The position numbers were made by a program, and so were the translations under genes. The notes under the pieces are model-generated. The model did no database searches. It was given only the letters and a program-made list of their open reading frames with translations, and was not told where the DNA came from. This document shows positions 1-7,966 of a stretch of DNA of 64,000 nucleotides, piece after piece. Every line of letters begins with the position of its first letter. The first letter of the stretch is position 1. Source of the DNA: Cyanobium gracile_A (GTDB lineage Bacteria; Cyanobacteriota; Cyanobacteriia; PCC-6307; Cyanobiaceae); contig NZ_JAYGHY010000011.1 in the NCBI RefSeq assembly GCF_034931305.1, forward strand, positions 1-64,000. The letters run 5' to 3'.

Positions 1-224
1 CCCGGATCCAGGGGCAGGGCGGCCAGCCACGGGCCCGTGACCGCCGTCAGGGCCGCCAGGCTGGTATCGGGATCCTCGGCGCCGGCCAGCTGCCGCAGAG
101 GCACGCCTTCGGCGGCGGCCAGCCGCTCCGCCACCGCCGCCAGGCCTTCCAGCTCCTGCCGCAACCCCAGTCCCACCAGCAGCAGGCCGCCGCCGGGCTG
201 CGTTTCGGTCCCTGAAACCGACAT
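1..224 (-). CDS. Unrecognised protein, N-terminal part (truncated by window edge)
   Basis: An open frame starts at an ATG whose complement is at 222-224 and runs off the left edge after about 74 codons. The visible part has a short polar start, then a GLLLVGLG-like hydrophobic strand (about residues 13-20). An Ala/Leu-rich helix and a stretch ending in TGPWLAALPLDPG follow. The leading strand-helix could be the start of an alpha/beta fold, but there is no P-loop or other diagnostic motif. It is divergent from prs, with about 70 bp between the start codons. I do not recognise the family. That it is a gene is inferred from the continuous frame and from the downstream position of the prs start. 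Confidence 0.5.
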   Translation of the reverse strand, partial: MSVSGTETQPGGGLLLVGLGLRQELEGLAAVAERLAAAEGVPLRQLAGAEDPDTSLAALTAVTGPWLAALPLDP

Positions 225-230
225 GGTTGT

Positions 231-262
231 TTGCACTGCGCGGGCCGGGTCGCTTCTACCAT
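231..262 (+). promoter_or_regulatory. Possible prs promoter
   Basis: TTGCAC at 231-236 is followed 17 bp later by TTCTAC (254-259), with the alternative TACCAT at 257-262. This would place a transcript start near 267-270, just upstream of the TTG start chosen for prs at 292. It fits a sigma-70-like layout but is read by eye only. Confidence 0.3.
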
Positions 263-291
263 CGTGCTGCGAAGCAACGCCGCCTGCGCCC

Positions 292-1299
292 TTGTCCACT
301 TTCTCGACCGCTGAACGGGTGGAGCAGAGCGGGCAGCCGCCCCTCACCAGCCACGACCCTCGCCGGTTGCGGTTGTTCAGCGGCAATTCCAACCCCGGCC
401 TGGCGCACGAAATCGCTGCCTACCTCGGCGTGCCCGACGGCCCGAGGGTGATCAAGCGTTTCGCTGATGGTGAGCTCTACATCCAGATCCAGGAGTCGAT
501 CCGCGGCTGCGACGTCTTCCTGATCCAGCCCACCTGTGCTCCGGTGAACGATCACCTGATGGAGCTGCTGATCATGGTGGATGCCTGCCGGAGGGCCTCG
601 GCCCGCCAGATCACGGCCGTCATCCCCTATTACGGCTACGCCCGCGCCGACCGCAAGACGGCCGGACGGGAATCGATCACGGCCAAGCTGGTGGCCAACC
701 TGCTGGTCAAGTCCGGTGTCGAGCGAGTGCTGGCCATGGACCTGCACTCCTCCCAGATCCAGGGCTACTTCGACATCCCCTGCGACCACATCTACGGCTC
801 ACCGGTCCTGGTCGACTACCTCTCCACCCGGGATCTGGGCGAGGTGGTGGTGGTCTCCCCCGACGTGGGCGGTGTGGCCCGGGCCCGGGCCTTCGCCAAG
901 CAGATGAAGGATGCGCCTTTGGCGATCATCGACAAGCGCCGCTCCGGCCACAACGTGGCTGAAAGCCTCACCGTGATCGGTGACGTGGCCGGCAAGACGG
1001 CGATCCTGATCGACGACATGATCGACACCGGCGGCACGATCTTCCAGGGCGCCCAGTTGCTGCGCGCCCGGGGGGCCGCCCGGGTGCTGGCCTGCGCCAC
1101 CCACGCCGTCTTCTCCCCGCCTGCCGTCGAGCGGCTCTCCACCCCGGGCCTGTTCGAGGAGGTGGTGGTGACCAACAGCATCCCCCTGCCCCCCGACCTG
1201 CACTTCCCCCAGCTGCGGGTGCTCTCGATCGCCAACATGCTGGGGGAAACGATCTGGCGGATCCACCAGGAGAGCTCGGTCAGCTCGATGTTCCGCTGA
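292..1299 (+). CDS. prs: Ribose-phosphate pyrophosphokinase (PRPP synthetase)
   Basis: Makes PRPP from ribose 5-phosphate and ATP in the cytoplasm, feeding purine, pyrimidine, NAD, histidine and tryptophan synthesis. The catalytic flexible loop GYARADRKTAGRES lies at about residues 115-128, and the PRPP-binding loop LIDDMIDTGGT at about 239-249. The full class I length (335 aa) is present. The frame stays open upstream to an ATG at 37, but that extension is low-complexity and overlaps the divergent neighbour. I chose a TTG at 292 because the resulting N-terminus (STFSTAERVEQ...SHDPRRLRLFSG) resembles what I recall of picocyanobacterial PrsA proteins. GTG at 319 is the alternative. The next gene starts 11 bp downstream, so co-transcription is likely. 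Confidence 0.95.
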   Translation: MSTFSTAERVEQSGQPPLTSHDPRRLRLFSGNSNPGLAHEIAAYLGVPDGPRVIKRFADGELYIQIQESIRGCDVFLIQPTCAPVNDHLMELLIMVDACRRASARQITAVIPYYGYARADRKTAGRESITAKLVANLLVKSGVERVLAMDLHSSQIQGYFDIPCDHIYGSPVLVDYLSTRDLGEVVVVSPDVGGVARARAFAKQMKDAPLAIIDKRRSGHNVAESLTVIGDVAGKTAILIDDMIDTGGTIFQGAQLLRARGAARVLACATHAVFSPPAVERLSTPGLFEEVVVTNSIPLPPDLHFPQLRVLSIANMLGETIWRIHQESSVSSMFR

Positions 1300-1310
1300 G
1301 CAACACCGGC

Positions 1311-2564
1311 ATGGTCGCCTCTCCACCGCCTGTCCAGCGGGTGCCGCTCAAGCGCTTCGCCCATCTCAAGCGCCGTCTGCCGGTACCGCTCACCGTTCTG
1401 GTCACGGCCCTGCTGGCCCTGACGGTCGGTGCCCCCCGTCCGGCCGACGCGCAAGGCCGCCTGCCGAAGGGGTTCGAGCGACGCATCGGCGTCTGGCTCA
1501 CCAACAGCCCCAGCCCCCTCTACTACGACGCCAAACGCATCGAGACCGCCGTGGCGCAGCTCGACGCCGCCGGCTTCAACACCCTCTATCCCAACGTCTG
1601 GAGCCGGGGGGCCACCTTCCACCGCAGCCGCTGGGCACCGCTGGAGCCGGCCCTGGCCCGCTCCAACCTCGGCCTCGACCCGATCTGCCGCTTCACCAAG
1701 GCCGCCCATCGCCGCGGCATGCAGGTGATCCCCTGGTTCGAGTACGGCCTGATGGAGCCCGGCGATGCCGAGGTCGTCCAGAAGAACCCGGAATGGGTGC
1801 TGCGCCGCGCCGATGGCAGTGCCCTGTACGCCATGCACGGCGCCAACCTGAAAACGTCCCCGCTCAAGGACCTGCGGGTGTGGCTGAACCCGGCCCACCC
1901 GGGGGTGCGGGCCCGCTTCATCGGCCTGATCAGCGAGATCGTCCAGCGCTGCGGCGTGGACGGCATCCAGCTCGATGACCACTTCGCATGGCCGGTGGAA
2001 CTGGGCTACGACCCCTACACCCGCGCCCTTTACCTGGCGGACACCGGCCGGGAGCCGCCCGCCAATTTCAACGACCGCTACTGGATGAAGTGGCGCCGCC
2101 AGCAGCTCACGGGCCTGCTGCGGGAACTGCGGGGCACCCTGCGGGAGGTGGGCGGCCCGCGGCGCACCGTGATCAGCCTGTCGCCGGGCCCGTTCCGCTT
2201 CGCCTACAACCACTGGCTGCAGGACTGGGAGCTCTGGGCCCTGGGTGAACTGGTCGACGACTTGATCGTGCAGAACTACGCCTATTCGGTCAAGGGCTTC
2301 GAGCGCGACCTCGACCAGCCGGCGCTGGTCAAGGCCCGCCGCTGGGGCATGCCCGTGGAGATCGGCATCCTGTCCGGTTTCGGTGGCCGCACCCCCGACA
2401 TGGCCACCCTCGCGCAGAAGGTGCGCCTCTCCGCCGCCCGGGGCCACGGCGTGATCTTCTTCTACTGGGAGGGGCTCTGGGGCCAGCACGCCGGGCCGGA
2501 GGGGGCGGCCTTCCGCCAGGCTGCCTTCCGGCGCCTCAACAAAGAGGTGTTCGGCAGCCGCTAG
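1311..2564 (+). CDS. Family 10-like glycoside hydrolase (GHL10 / DUF187 type), secreted
   Basis: 417 aa. The N-terminus has basic residues, then a hydrophobic run LTVLVTALLALTV (about 27-39) and a plausible signal-peptidase site near PADA-QG (about 46-47), so export is expected. The body begins with RRIGVWLTN and contains FNTLYPNVWSRG, DGIQLDDHFAWP and VQNYAYSV. This is the barrel-strand pattern of the GHL10 family, which bacteria keep among envelope proteins and which is thought to act on polysaccharide or peptidoglycan-linked glycans. The exact substrate is not evident. It follows prs by 11 bp on the same strand. Its stop overlaps the stop of the convergent pepN by 4 bp. Confidence 0.8.
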   Translation: MVASPPPVQRVPLKRFAHLKRRLPVPLTVLVTALLALTVGAPRPADAQGRLPKGFERRIGVWLTNSPSPLYYDAKRIETAVAQLDAAGFNTLYPNVWSRGATFHRSRWAPLEPALARSNLGLDPICRFTKAAHRRGMQVIPWFEYGLMEPGDAEVVQKNPEWVLRRADGSALYAMHGANLKTSPLKDLRVWLNPAHPGVRARFIGLISEIVQRCGVDGIQLDDHFAWPVELGYDPYTRALYLADTGREPPANFNDRYWMKWRRQQLTGLLRELRGTLREVGGPRRTVISLSPGPFRFAYNHWLQDWELWALGELVDDLIVQNYAYSVKGFERDLDQPALVKARRWGMPVEIGILSGFGGRTPDMATLAQKVRLSAARGHGVIFFYWEGLWGQHAGPEGAAFRQAAFRRLNKEVFGSR

Positions 2565-5287
2565 GCGTTCTCGCCAGCCGCGCCGAGGCACTGCCCCACG
2601 ACCTCGCGGGTGTTGGTGGAGAGGTCGGCCGCCGCCAGCTGGTTGAGGGCCTCCAGCATCCGCTCCCGGCGCCCGGGGCCGTAGCTCTGCCAGCGGCTGA
2701 ACACCTTGGCCAGGCGCGAGGCCGTGATCGGATTGCGCTGGTCCAGGGCAGCGATCTGGTCGGCCATGAAGCGGTAGCCGCTGCCGTCGGCGGCATGGAA
2801 CACCGGTGGATTGCCCGCCAGTCCCCCCAGCACCGCCCGCACCGAATTCGGTGCCGCCGGATCGAAGCGGGGATGGTCGAGCAACCGCTGCACCCGCTGC
2901 AGGCCATCGGCGAAGGGGGCTGAGGCCTCCAGGGCAAACCAGGAATCGAGGATCACCGGCTTCTGCTCCCAGCGGGCATAGAAGGCCTCCACCGCCTCCT
3001 GGCGGGCGGCGATCGGGTGGTCCTGCAGCGCCCGCAGGCCCGCCCGGGCCAGGGTCATCGAGGGTCCGTCCACCGCCGCCCGCGCTGCGGCGATCACCGA
3101 CGCGTCGCCGGCGGCCACCCGCCAGCTCCAGATCGAGGCGGTCAGCATCCGGTCGCCCACCCCCTCCGGCCAGGCCAAAGACCACTGCGCGCTGACCCGC
3201 TCCAGGGCCCGTTGCAGCGGTTCGGCCAGGGCCTCCCCGAAGCGGCCGCGCAGGGCCTGCAGGGCGGCGAACAGGGCCGGCGGATCGGGCTCTGGCGCCG
3301 CATCCTCCAGCTCGGCCAGGCCCGGCAGGGCCAGCAGCACGCTGCGGCTGGCCTCCGACAGGGAGGGATCGGCCAGGATCCGCTCGAAGGCGGCGATCAG
3401 CGCCTCTTCCAGGGCCATGTCCACCCGTCCGGCGGCCCGGCGCAGCACGGCCCGGCGCAGCAGCAACTGGCCCGCGTCCCAGCGGGCGAAGGGGTCGCTG
3501 TCGGCGGCCAGCAGATGCACCAGCTCACTGGAGGGCCGCCCCAGCGCCACCTTCACCGGCGCCGAGAACTGGCGCAGCAGGGAGAGGGCCGGCGGCGGCG
3601 CCTGGGCCGGCAGTCCCTCGAAGCGGAAGACCTGCTCCTCCTGATCGATCAGCAGCAGGCGCGTCCCCGCCCCCCAGCGTCGCGGCAGCAGCGGGGCGGC
3701 GCCGTGGTCGGGGTCTTCGGCCACCAGCCGCATCGGCAGGGGCTGGCCGGCCTGGCTCACCAGCCCCACGGCCAGCGGAATCACCAGGGGCTGCTTGTGG
3801 GGCTGGCCGGGGGTGGCGGGGGTCGACTGGCGCACAAACAGCTCCAGGGTCCCGGCGGCCTTGTTCCAGCGGCGCCGCACGTGCAGCACCGGGGTGCCCG
3901 CCTGGTGATACCAGCGGCGAAACTGCACGAAATCGAAGGGCGGCAGGCGGCAGCTGTCGGCCACCTCACCGGCCGCGTCCTGCATCGCCACCACGAAGTC
4001 CTCGCAGGTGGCGGCGGTGCCGTCGTGGCGCTGCACATAGAGCGCCATGCCGCGCTGGAAGGTCTCTTCCCCCAGCAGGGTGTGCAGCACCCGGATCACC
4101 TCCGAGCCCTTCTCGTAGATCGTGGTGGTATAGAAATTATCGATCGCCTGATAGTGATCCGGTTGCACCGGATGGGCCGTCGGACCCGCATCCTCCCGGA
4201 ACTGGGTGTTGCGCAGCATCGCCACGTTCTCGATCCGGTTGAGGGCATGGCCGTGCAGATCAGCCGAGAAGCTCTGGTCGCGGAAGACCGTGAGCCCCTC
4301 TTTCAACGACAGCTGGAACCAGTCGCGGCAGGTGATGCGGTTGCCCGTCCAGTTGTGGAAATACTCATGGGCGATCACACTCTCGATGCGTTCCAGTTCG
4401 CCGTCGGTGGCCGTGGCGGCATCGGCGAGCACCAGCTTGGAGTTGAAGATGTTGAGGCTCTTGTTCTCCATCGCGCCCATGTTGAAGTGGCGCACGGCGA
4501 CGATGTTGTACTCGTCGAGGTCGTACTCCAGGCCATAGACGCGCTCATCCCACTGCATCGCCCGCTTCAGCGACGCCATGGCGTGGGCGGTGAAGGGGGC
4601 ATCGCCGGGCTCCACATGCAGGCGCAGCTGCACCGTGCGGCCATCGGCGGTGACGAACGTGTCGCGCACCTCCTCCAGCCGGCCGGCCACCAGGGCGAAC
4701 AGATAGGAGGGTTTGGGGAAAGGGTCGTCCCAGACGGCGTAGTGGCGGGCTTCCCCGCCGGGCCCGGGCGGCAGGTCGCCGCTCTCGATGCCGTTGCCGT
4801 TGGAGAGCAGCACCGGGCAGCTGTCCCTGTCGGCCTCGATCCGCACCCGGAAGCGGCTGAGCAGGTCGGGCCGATCCGGGTGGTAGGTGATGCGGCGGAA
4901 CCCCTCCGCCTCGCACTGGGTGGTGACCATCCCCCCGCTCACGTAGAGCCCTTCGAGGCTGGTGTTGGCCCGCGGATCGAGCCACACCGTGCTGGTGATC
5001 ACGAAGGGTTGCTGGGGCGGCTGCAGCACCAGCAGGCGGTCGTCCTCCAGCTGGATGGCTTCAGCGGGCAGGGGAAGGCCGTCGAGTTCCAGGCAGCGAA
5101 GCTCCAGATCCACACCTCGCAGCTCCAGCGGCGCGATGGCCTGCTCCGGCGCGTCGGCGCCAGCCCCGGGGAGGAACCCCAGTCGCGCCTCCACCAGGGC
5201 ATGGTCAGCGAAGAGGCGCACCGTGAGATCGGTGCGCTCCAGCAGGTAGGGCGCCGGCCGGTAGTCGGCGAGGTGCACGACGGCCAT
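2561..5287 (-). CDS. pepN: Aminopeptidase N (M1 family zinc metallopeptidase)
   Basis: 908 aa, the usual length of the E. coli PepN-like M1 subfamily. It removes N-terminal residues from peptides in the cytoplasm. The exopeptidase motif GAMENK is at 271-276. The zinc site HEYFH is at 307-311, with the third ligand Glu330 in WFQLSLKEGLTVFRDQ. The C-terminal half is the helical alpha-domain of this subfamily. No signal peptide is seen. The ATG start (complement of 5285-5287) is followed at once by conserved-looking sequence (HLADYRPAPYLLERTDL), which supports it. It lies 7 bp downstream of the small secreted-protein gene and is convergent with the GHL10 gene. Confidence 0.96.
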   Translation of the reverse strand: MAVVHLADYRPAPYLLERTDLTVRLFADHALVEARLGFLPGAGADAPEQAIAPLELRGVDLELRCLELDGLPLPAEAIQLEDDRLLVLQPPQQPFVITSTVWLDPRANTSLEGLYVSGGMVTTQCEAEGFRRITYHPDRPDLLSRFRVRIEADRDSCPVLLSNGNGIESGDLPPGPGGEARHYAVWDDPFPKPSYLFALVAGRLEEVRDTFVTADGRTVQLRLHVEPGDAPFTAHAMASLKRAMQWDERVYGLEYDLDEYNIVAVRHFNMGAMENKSLNIFNSKLVLADAATATDGELERIESVIAHEYFHNWTGNRITCRDWFQLSLKEGLTVFRDQSFSADLHGHALNRIENVAMLRNTQFREDAGPTAHPVQPDHYQAIDNFYTTTIYEKGSEVIRVLHTLLGEETFQRGMALYVQRHDGTAATCEDFVVAMQDAAGEVADSCRLPPFDFVQFRRWYHQAGTPVLHVRRRWNKAAGTLELFVRQSTPATPGQPHKQPLVIPLAVGLVSQAGQPLPMRLVAEDPDHGAAPLLPRRWGAGTRLLLIDQEEQVFRFEGLPAQAPPPALSLLRQFSAPVKVALGRPSSELVHLLAADSDPFARWDAGQLLLRRAVLRRAAGRVDMALEEALIAAFERILADPSLSEASRSVLLALPGLAELEDAAPEPDPPALFAALQALRGRFGEALAEPLQRALERVSAQWSLAWPEGVGDRMLTASIWSWRVAAGDASVIAAARAAVDGPSMTLARAGLRALQDHPIAARQEAVEAFYARWEQKPVILDSWFALEASAPFADGLQRVQRLLDHPRFDPAAPNSVRAVLGGLAGNPPVFHAADGSGYRFMADQIAALDQRNPITASRLAKVFSRWQSYGPGRRERMLEALNQLAAADLSTNTREVVGQCLGAAGENA

Positions 5288-5294
5288 CAGAGGC

Positions 5295-5747
5295 TCACTT
5301 GGGGGCTGGCTTGGCGGCGCCCTGCTGCTTGATGGCGTCCTGAACCTTCTTCATGACGTCGGCGGGAACCTCCTTGGGGCAGATCTCCGCGGCACCGAGC
5401 ACAGCCGAGTTGATGGCGCCGCGGCGCAGTTCTTCGATGGTCAGGGCCTTGGTGCCCACTTGCTGGATTTCCCCCTTGTGCTGGCCGAGGATCAGCTGGG
5501 CGATGGTTTCGCCGGCGATACCCACCGATTTCTCGAAGTCGATGCCGGCGGCGCGGGAGATGCAGACGTTGACGGCGCCGATGCGGGTGTAGAGGCCCAT
5601 CTCAGCGGGGGTGGCTGGGGCCGCGTGGGCCGCCACCGGTGCCAGCAGCAACGGCATGGCCACCAGGGGTGCCACCAGCAGCGGCCGGGTGCGGCGGAGC
5701 AGGAGAGACAAAGGGGTAGGAATCCGTGAACCCCCATCGTGATGCAT
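5295..5747 (-). CDS. Small secreted cyanobacterial protein of unknown function
   Basis: 150 aa from the ATG at 5747; the frame extends to a TTG at 5771. A cationic segment with a long hydrophobic run (LLVAPLVAMPLLLAPV) ends in AHA-AP, a good signal-peptidase I site near residue 40. The mature part begins LGLYTRIGAVNVCISRAAG and has two cysteines (VCIS and EICPK) that could form a disulfide. As I recall, similar short exported proteins occur throughout picocyanobacteria, some labelled cAMP phosphodiesterase class-II. Nothing catalytic is visible here to support that name. It sits 7 bp upstream of pepN and may be co-transcribed with it. Confidence 0.7.
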   Translation of the reverse strand: MHHDGGSRIPTPLSLLLRRTRPLLVAPLVAMPLLLAPVAAHAAPATPAEMGLYTRIGAVNVCISRAAGIDFEKSVGIAGETIAQLILGQHKGEIQQVGTKALTIEELRRGAINSAVLGAAEICPKEVPADVMKKVQDAIKQQGAAKPAPK

Positions 5748-5824
5748 CGCAGCAGCCGCCACACCCGCCAAAGAGTCCGCTCCGCGAGGCGGCCCTGCGG
5801 CCGGGGTCCCGGCGCCGAGAGCGC

Positions 5825-6382
5825 TTAACCGATCGGTTCTCCGGCGGCTTCCAGCCGGATCTCGTGATGGAGCTCCACCAGTTCCAGGTTGCCGTGGCGC
5901 CAGGTGTGGATCGAGCGGGAGCGGTAGCGGTCCTCATCCACCAGGCGGATCTGCTCCAGCACCTCCCAGTCGTCGTCGTTGGACTGGAAGGCCATGGTGT
6001 GCTCATCGATCTGGCGGATCTGGCTGACGGTGGGGGGACCCGCCAGGAAGCCGCAGCTGCGTCGCAACTGGTGGCCACACAGCCACGCCTCCATGGTTCC
6101 CTCCGGCCTGTAGTCGGGCTTGCTCTCGAAGAAGGGCTGATGCCCCTCCGCCCACCAGGTGAACCGGTAGCCCTCATCCCCGTCCACCAAGGCGCTGTGG
6201 ACCTCGATGCGCAGGTTCATGTCGACCTGCAGAACTTCATCGCCCTCGGTGAAGAAGTAGGTGCGGCGTGACCGCCACAGCCCCAGGTTGCGGGCGAACC
6301 AACGCCGCAGGCTGGTGTCGAGGCGGATGCGGCTCTGCACGGGAGCTCCTCCAGCAAGGCCCGGCTGGGTTGATGTGGTCAT
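5825..6382 (-). CDS. CpcS/CpeS-like phycobiliprotein-lyase family protein (tentative)
   Basis: 185 aa from the ATG at 6382. The opening WFARNLGLWRSRRTYFF, the following beta-rich segments (VDMNLRIEVHSALVDGDEGYRFTW, then RQIDEHTMAFQS) and the length fit the lipocalin-like fold of CpcS/CpeS chromophore lyases. Those proteins help attach bilins to phycobiliproteins. Specific lyase activity is inferred from overall pattern only, and it could be a related lipocalin of unknown role. The antisense frame stays open upstream through sasA to 7273, but that part is a shadow. The gene is divergent from sasA. Confidence 0.6.
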   Translation of the reverse strand: MTTSTQPGLAGGAPVQSRIRLDTSLRRWFARNLGLWRSRRTYFFTEGDEVLQVDMNLRIEVHSALVDGDEGYRFTWWAEGHQPFFESKPDYRPEGTMEAWLCGHQLRRSCGFLAGPPTVSQIRQIDEHTMAFQSNDDDWEVLEQIRLVDEDRYRSRSIHTWRHGNLELVELHHEIRLEAAGEPIG

Positions 6383-6497
6383 GGCTGGCCCACGCCGACA
6401 CAGACGGTCAATCCCCGAAGTCCTAGCGACGTTCACGGGGTTGTGCCCAGAACCCCATAAGGTTGGGTGTATTGCCGCATGCCTGCCGTTGCCGGTC

Positions 6498-7712
6498 TTG
6501 GGGGAGTCCGAGTTCCCGTCGTCGGCGGTGGCAGCCGCCACCACCGACGCCAGCGCTGCCGGCGTTGAGGCCCAGAAACCGCTGCGGTTGCTGCTGGTTG
6601 CGGCGCGCCACCACATGGCGTCGGCGGATCTGCGTGCCCTGATCGGGTTCATGAATTCCGAGGAGTGCACCTGCAAGGTGTCGCTGCAGGTGGCCGATCC
6701 GGCCGACCACCCCGAGCTGCTCGAACTACACCGGCTGGTGGCCACCCCGGCGCTGATCAAACTCGACCCCTTGCCGAAGCAGGTCTTCGCCGGCAACACC
6801 CTGGCGGAGCAGCTGCGCACCTGGTTGCCCCGCTGGCAACAGATGGAGGTGGTCACCAGCCTGGGCCTCAGCCTGCGGCCGGCGGAGATCGACGGCAGCC
6901 GCAGCCAGAGGGAAGTGCAGCTCGAGGACCAGCTGCTGGTGCTGCGGCAGGAGAACGAAACCCTGATCGAACGCCTTGGGGTCCAGGAACGGCTGCTGCG
7001 CATGGTGGCCCATGAGCTGCGCACCCCCCTCACGGCCGCCAAGTTGGCCCTGCAGAGCCATGCCCTGGGCCAGATCGACGAGAGCCGCTTTCGCGACGTT
7101 CTCAACCGCAGGCTGGATGACATCGAGGCCCTCTCCAGGGACCTGCTGGAGGTGGGCACCACCCGCTGGGAAGCCCTGTTCAATCCCCAGCGCCTCGACC
7201 TGAGCCAGGTGGCTGCCGAAGCCATCCTGGAGCTGGAGAAGCTCTGGCTGGGTCGGGGGCTGCAGCTCGTCACCGATATCCCCGCCGACCTGCCCGATGT
7301 CCATGCCGATCAGCGGCGCATGCGGCAGGTGATGCTCAACCTGCTGGAGAACGCCCTGAAGTTCACCCCCGACGGCGGCAAGGTGAGCCTCAGCCTCATG
7401 CACCGCACCAGTCAGTGGGTGCAGGTGAGCATCTGCGACAGCGGCCCGGGCATTCCCCGCCAGGAGCAGCACCGCATCTTCCAGGACCGGGTGCGGCTGC
7501 CCCAGACCTCCGGCACCACCTCCGGCTTCGGTGTGGGGCTGTCGGTGTGTCGTCGCATCGCCGAGGTGCACGGGGGCCGCATCTGGGTGGTGTCCGAACC
7601 CGGGGAGGGCGCCTGTTTCAACTTCACGGTGCCGGTCTGGACCGGCCAGAGCTCCCTCGAGCCCGATCGCGCCGTCGGCAGCGCACCACCCGCCGCCAGC
7701 GACCTTTCTTGA
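6498..7712 (+). CDS. sasA: Circadian output histidine kinase SasA
   Basis: SasA senses the Kai clock through an N-terminal KaiB-like domain and phosphorylates RpaA to drive rhythmic transcription. The KaiB-like thioredoxin fold spans about residues 26-115 (LRLLLVAARHH ... VTSLGLSLRP). A coiled linker follows, then the H-box MVAHELRTPLTAAK with phospho-acceptor His172. The N-box NLLENALKFTPDGG, G1 DSGPGIP and G2 GFGVGLSV come after. The start is uncertain. ATG 6381 overlaps the start of the divergent gene and adds an unusual extension. TTG 6498 gives about 26 residues before the KaiB-like strand, which matches what I recall of picocyanobacterial SasA; TTG 6489 and GTG 6528 are alternatives. 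No kai genes lie in the window. Confidence 0.92.
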   Translation: MGESEFPSSAVAAATTDASAAGVEAQKPLRLLLVAARHHMASADLRALIGFMNSEECTCKVSLQVADPADHPELLELHRLVATPALIKLDPLPKQVFAGNTLAEQLRTWLPRWQQMEVVTSLGLSLRPAEIDGSRSQREVQLEDQLLVLRQENETLIERLGVQERLLRMVAHELRTPLTAAKLALQSHALGQIDESRFRDVLNRRLDDIEALSRDLLEVGTTRWEALFNPQRLDLSQVAAEAILELEKLWLGRGLQLVTDIPADLPDVHADQRRMRQVMLNLLENALKFTPDGGKVSLSLMHRTSQWVQVSICDSGPGIPRQEQHRIFQDRVRLPQTSGTTSGFGVGLSVCRRIAEVHGGRIWVVSEPGEGACFNFTVPVWTGQSSLEPDRAVGSAPPAASDLS

Positions 7713-7738
7713 CGAAGGGTGCCTCCGGCCCGTAGCGT
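7709..7738 (+). promoter_or_regulatory. Promoter for tRNA-Glu
   Basis: TTGACG (7709-7714) is followed after 18 bp by TAGCGT (7733-7738), a good sigma-70-type pair. It overlaps the stop codon of sasA (7710-7712) and points at the tRNA gene starting at 7777. A transcript start near 7745 would give a 5' leader of about 30 nt for RNase P to remove. Confidence 0.55.
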
Positions 7739-7776
7739 CCATCACATCAGATCGGCTGCAAGCCGGCTGTGGCCTC

Positions 7777-7849
7777 GCCCCCATCGTCTAGAGGCCTAGG
7801 ACACCTCCCTTTCACGGAGGCGACAGGGGTTCGAATCCCCTTGGGGGTA
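7777..7849 (+). tRNA. trnE: tRNA-Glu (anticodon UUC)
   Basis: A 73-nt cloverleaf. The acceptor arm GCCCCCA pairs with TGGGGGT, with a G-U at position 1-72. The D-arm region ATCGTCTAGAGGCCTAGGAC, anticodon loop CTTTCAC in stem CCTCC/GGAGG, and T arm AGGGGTTCGAATCCCCT are all clear. CCA is not encoded. The sequence agrees with what I know of the cyanobacterial tRNA-Glu. Besides translation, this tRNA is the substrate of GluTR (HemA) for 5-aminolevulinate, the entry to heme, chlorophyll and bilins. Confidence 0.97.
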
Positions 7850-7966
7850 TCCATCGGTTCCGGGTCCGAGGCGACAACGCTTGGGCCCGAGTTCCCACTC
7901 AAGCTGTGCCAAAGCTGCGCTGCCGGGGTGCTCAGACGGTGAACAGACGTCGAGCCGCCGAGGACG

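Noticed and set aside
37..291. N-terminal extension of prs
   Set aside because: Low-complexity residues, antisense to the edge gene, and not expected in PRPP synthetases.
816..3185. A 789-aa minus-strand open frame across prs and the GHL10 gene
   Set aside because: It lies antisense to two well-recognised genes, is Gly/Pro/Arg/Gln-rich with no domain, and is the expected by-product of high G+C third positions.
3017..5332. A 771-aa plus-strand frame across pepN
   Set aside because: It is antisense to an intact M1 peptidase with all catalytic residues; its sequence is low-complexity Gln/Gly/His-rich.
6383..7273. N-terminal extension of the CpcS-like gene through sasA
   Set aside because: Only the part from the ATG at 6382 is protein-like; the rest is antisense to the kinase domain.
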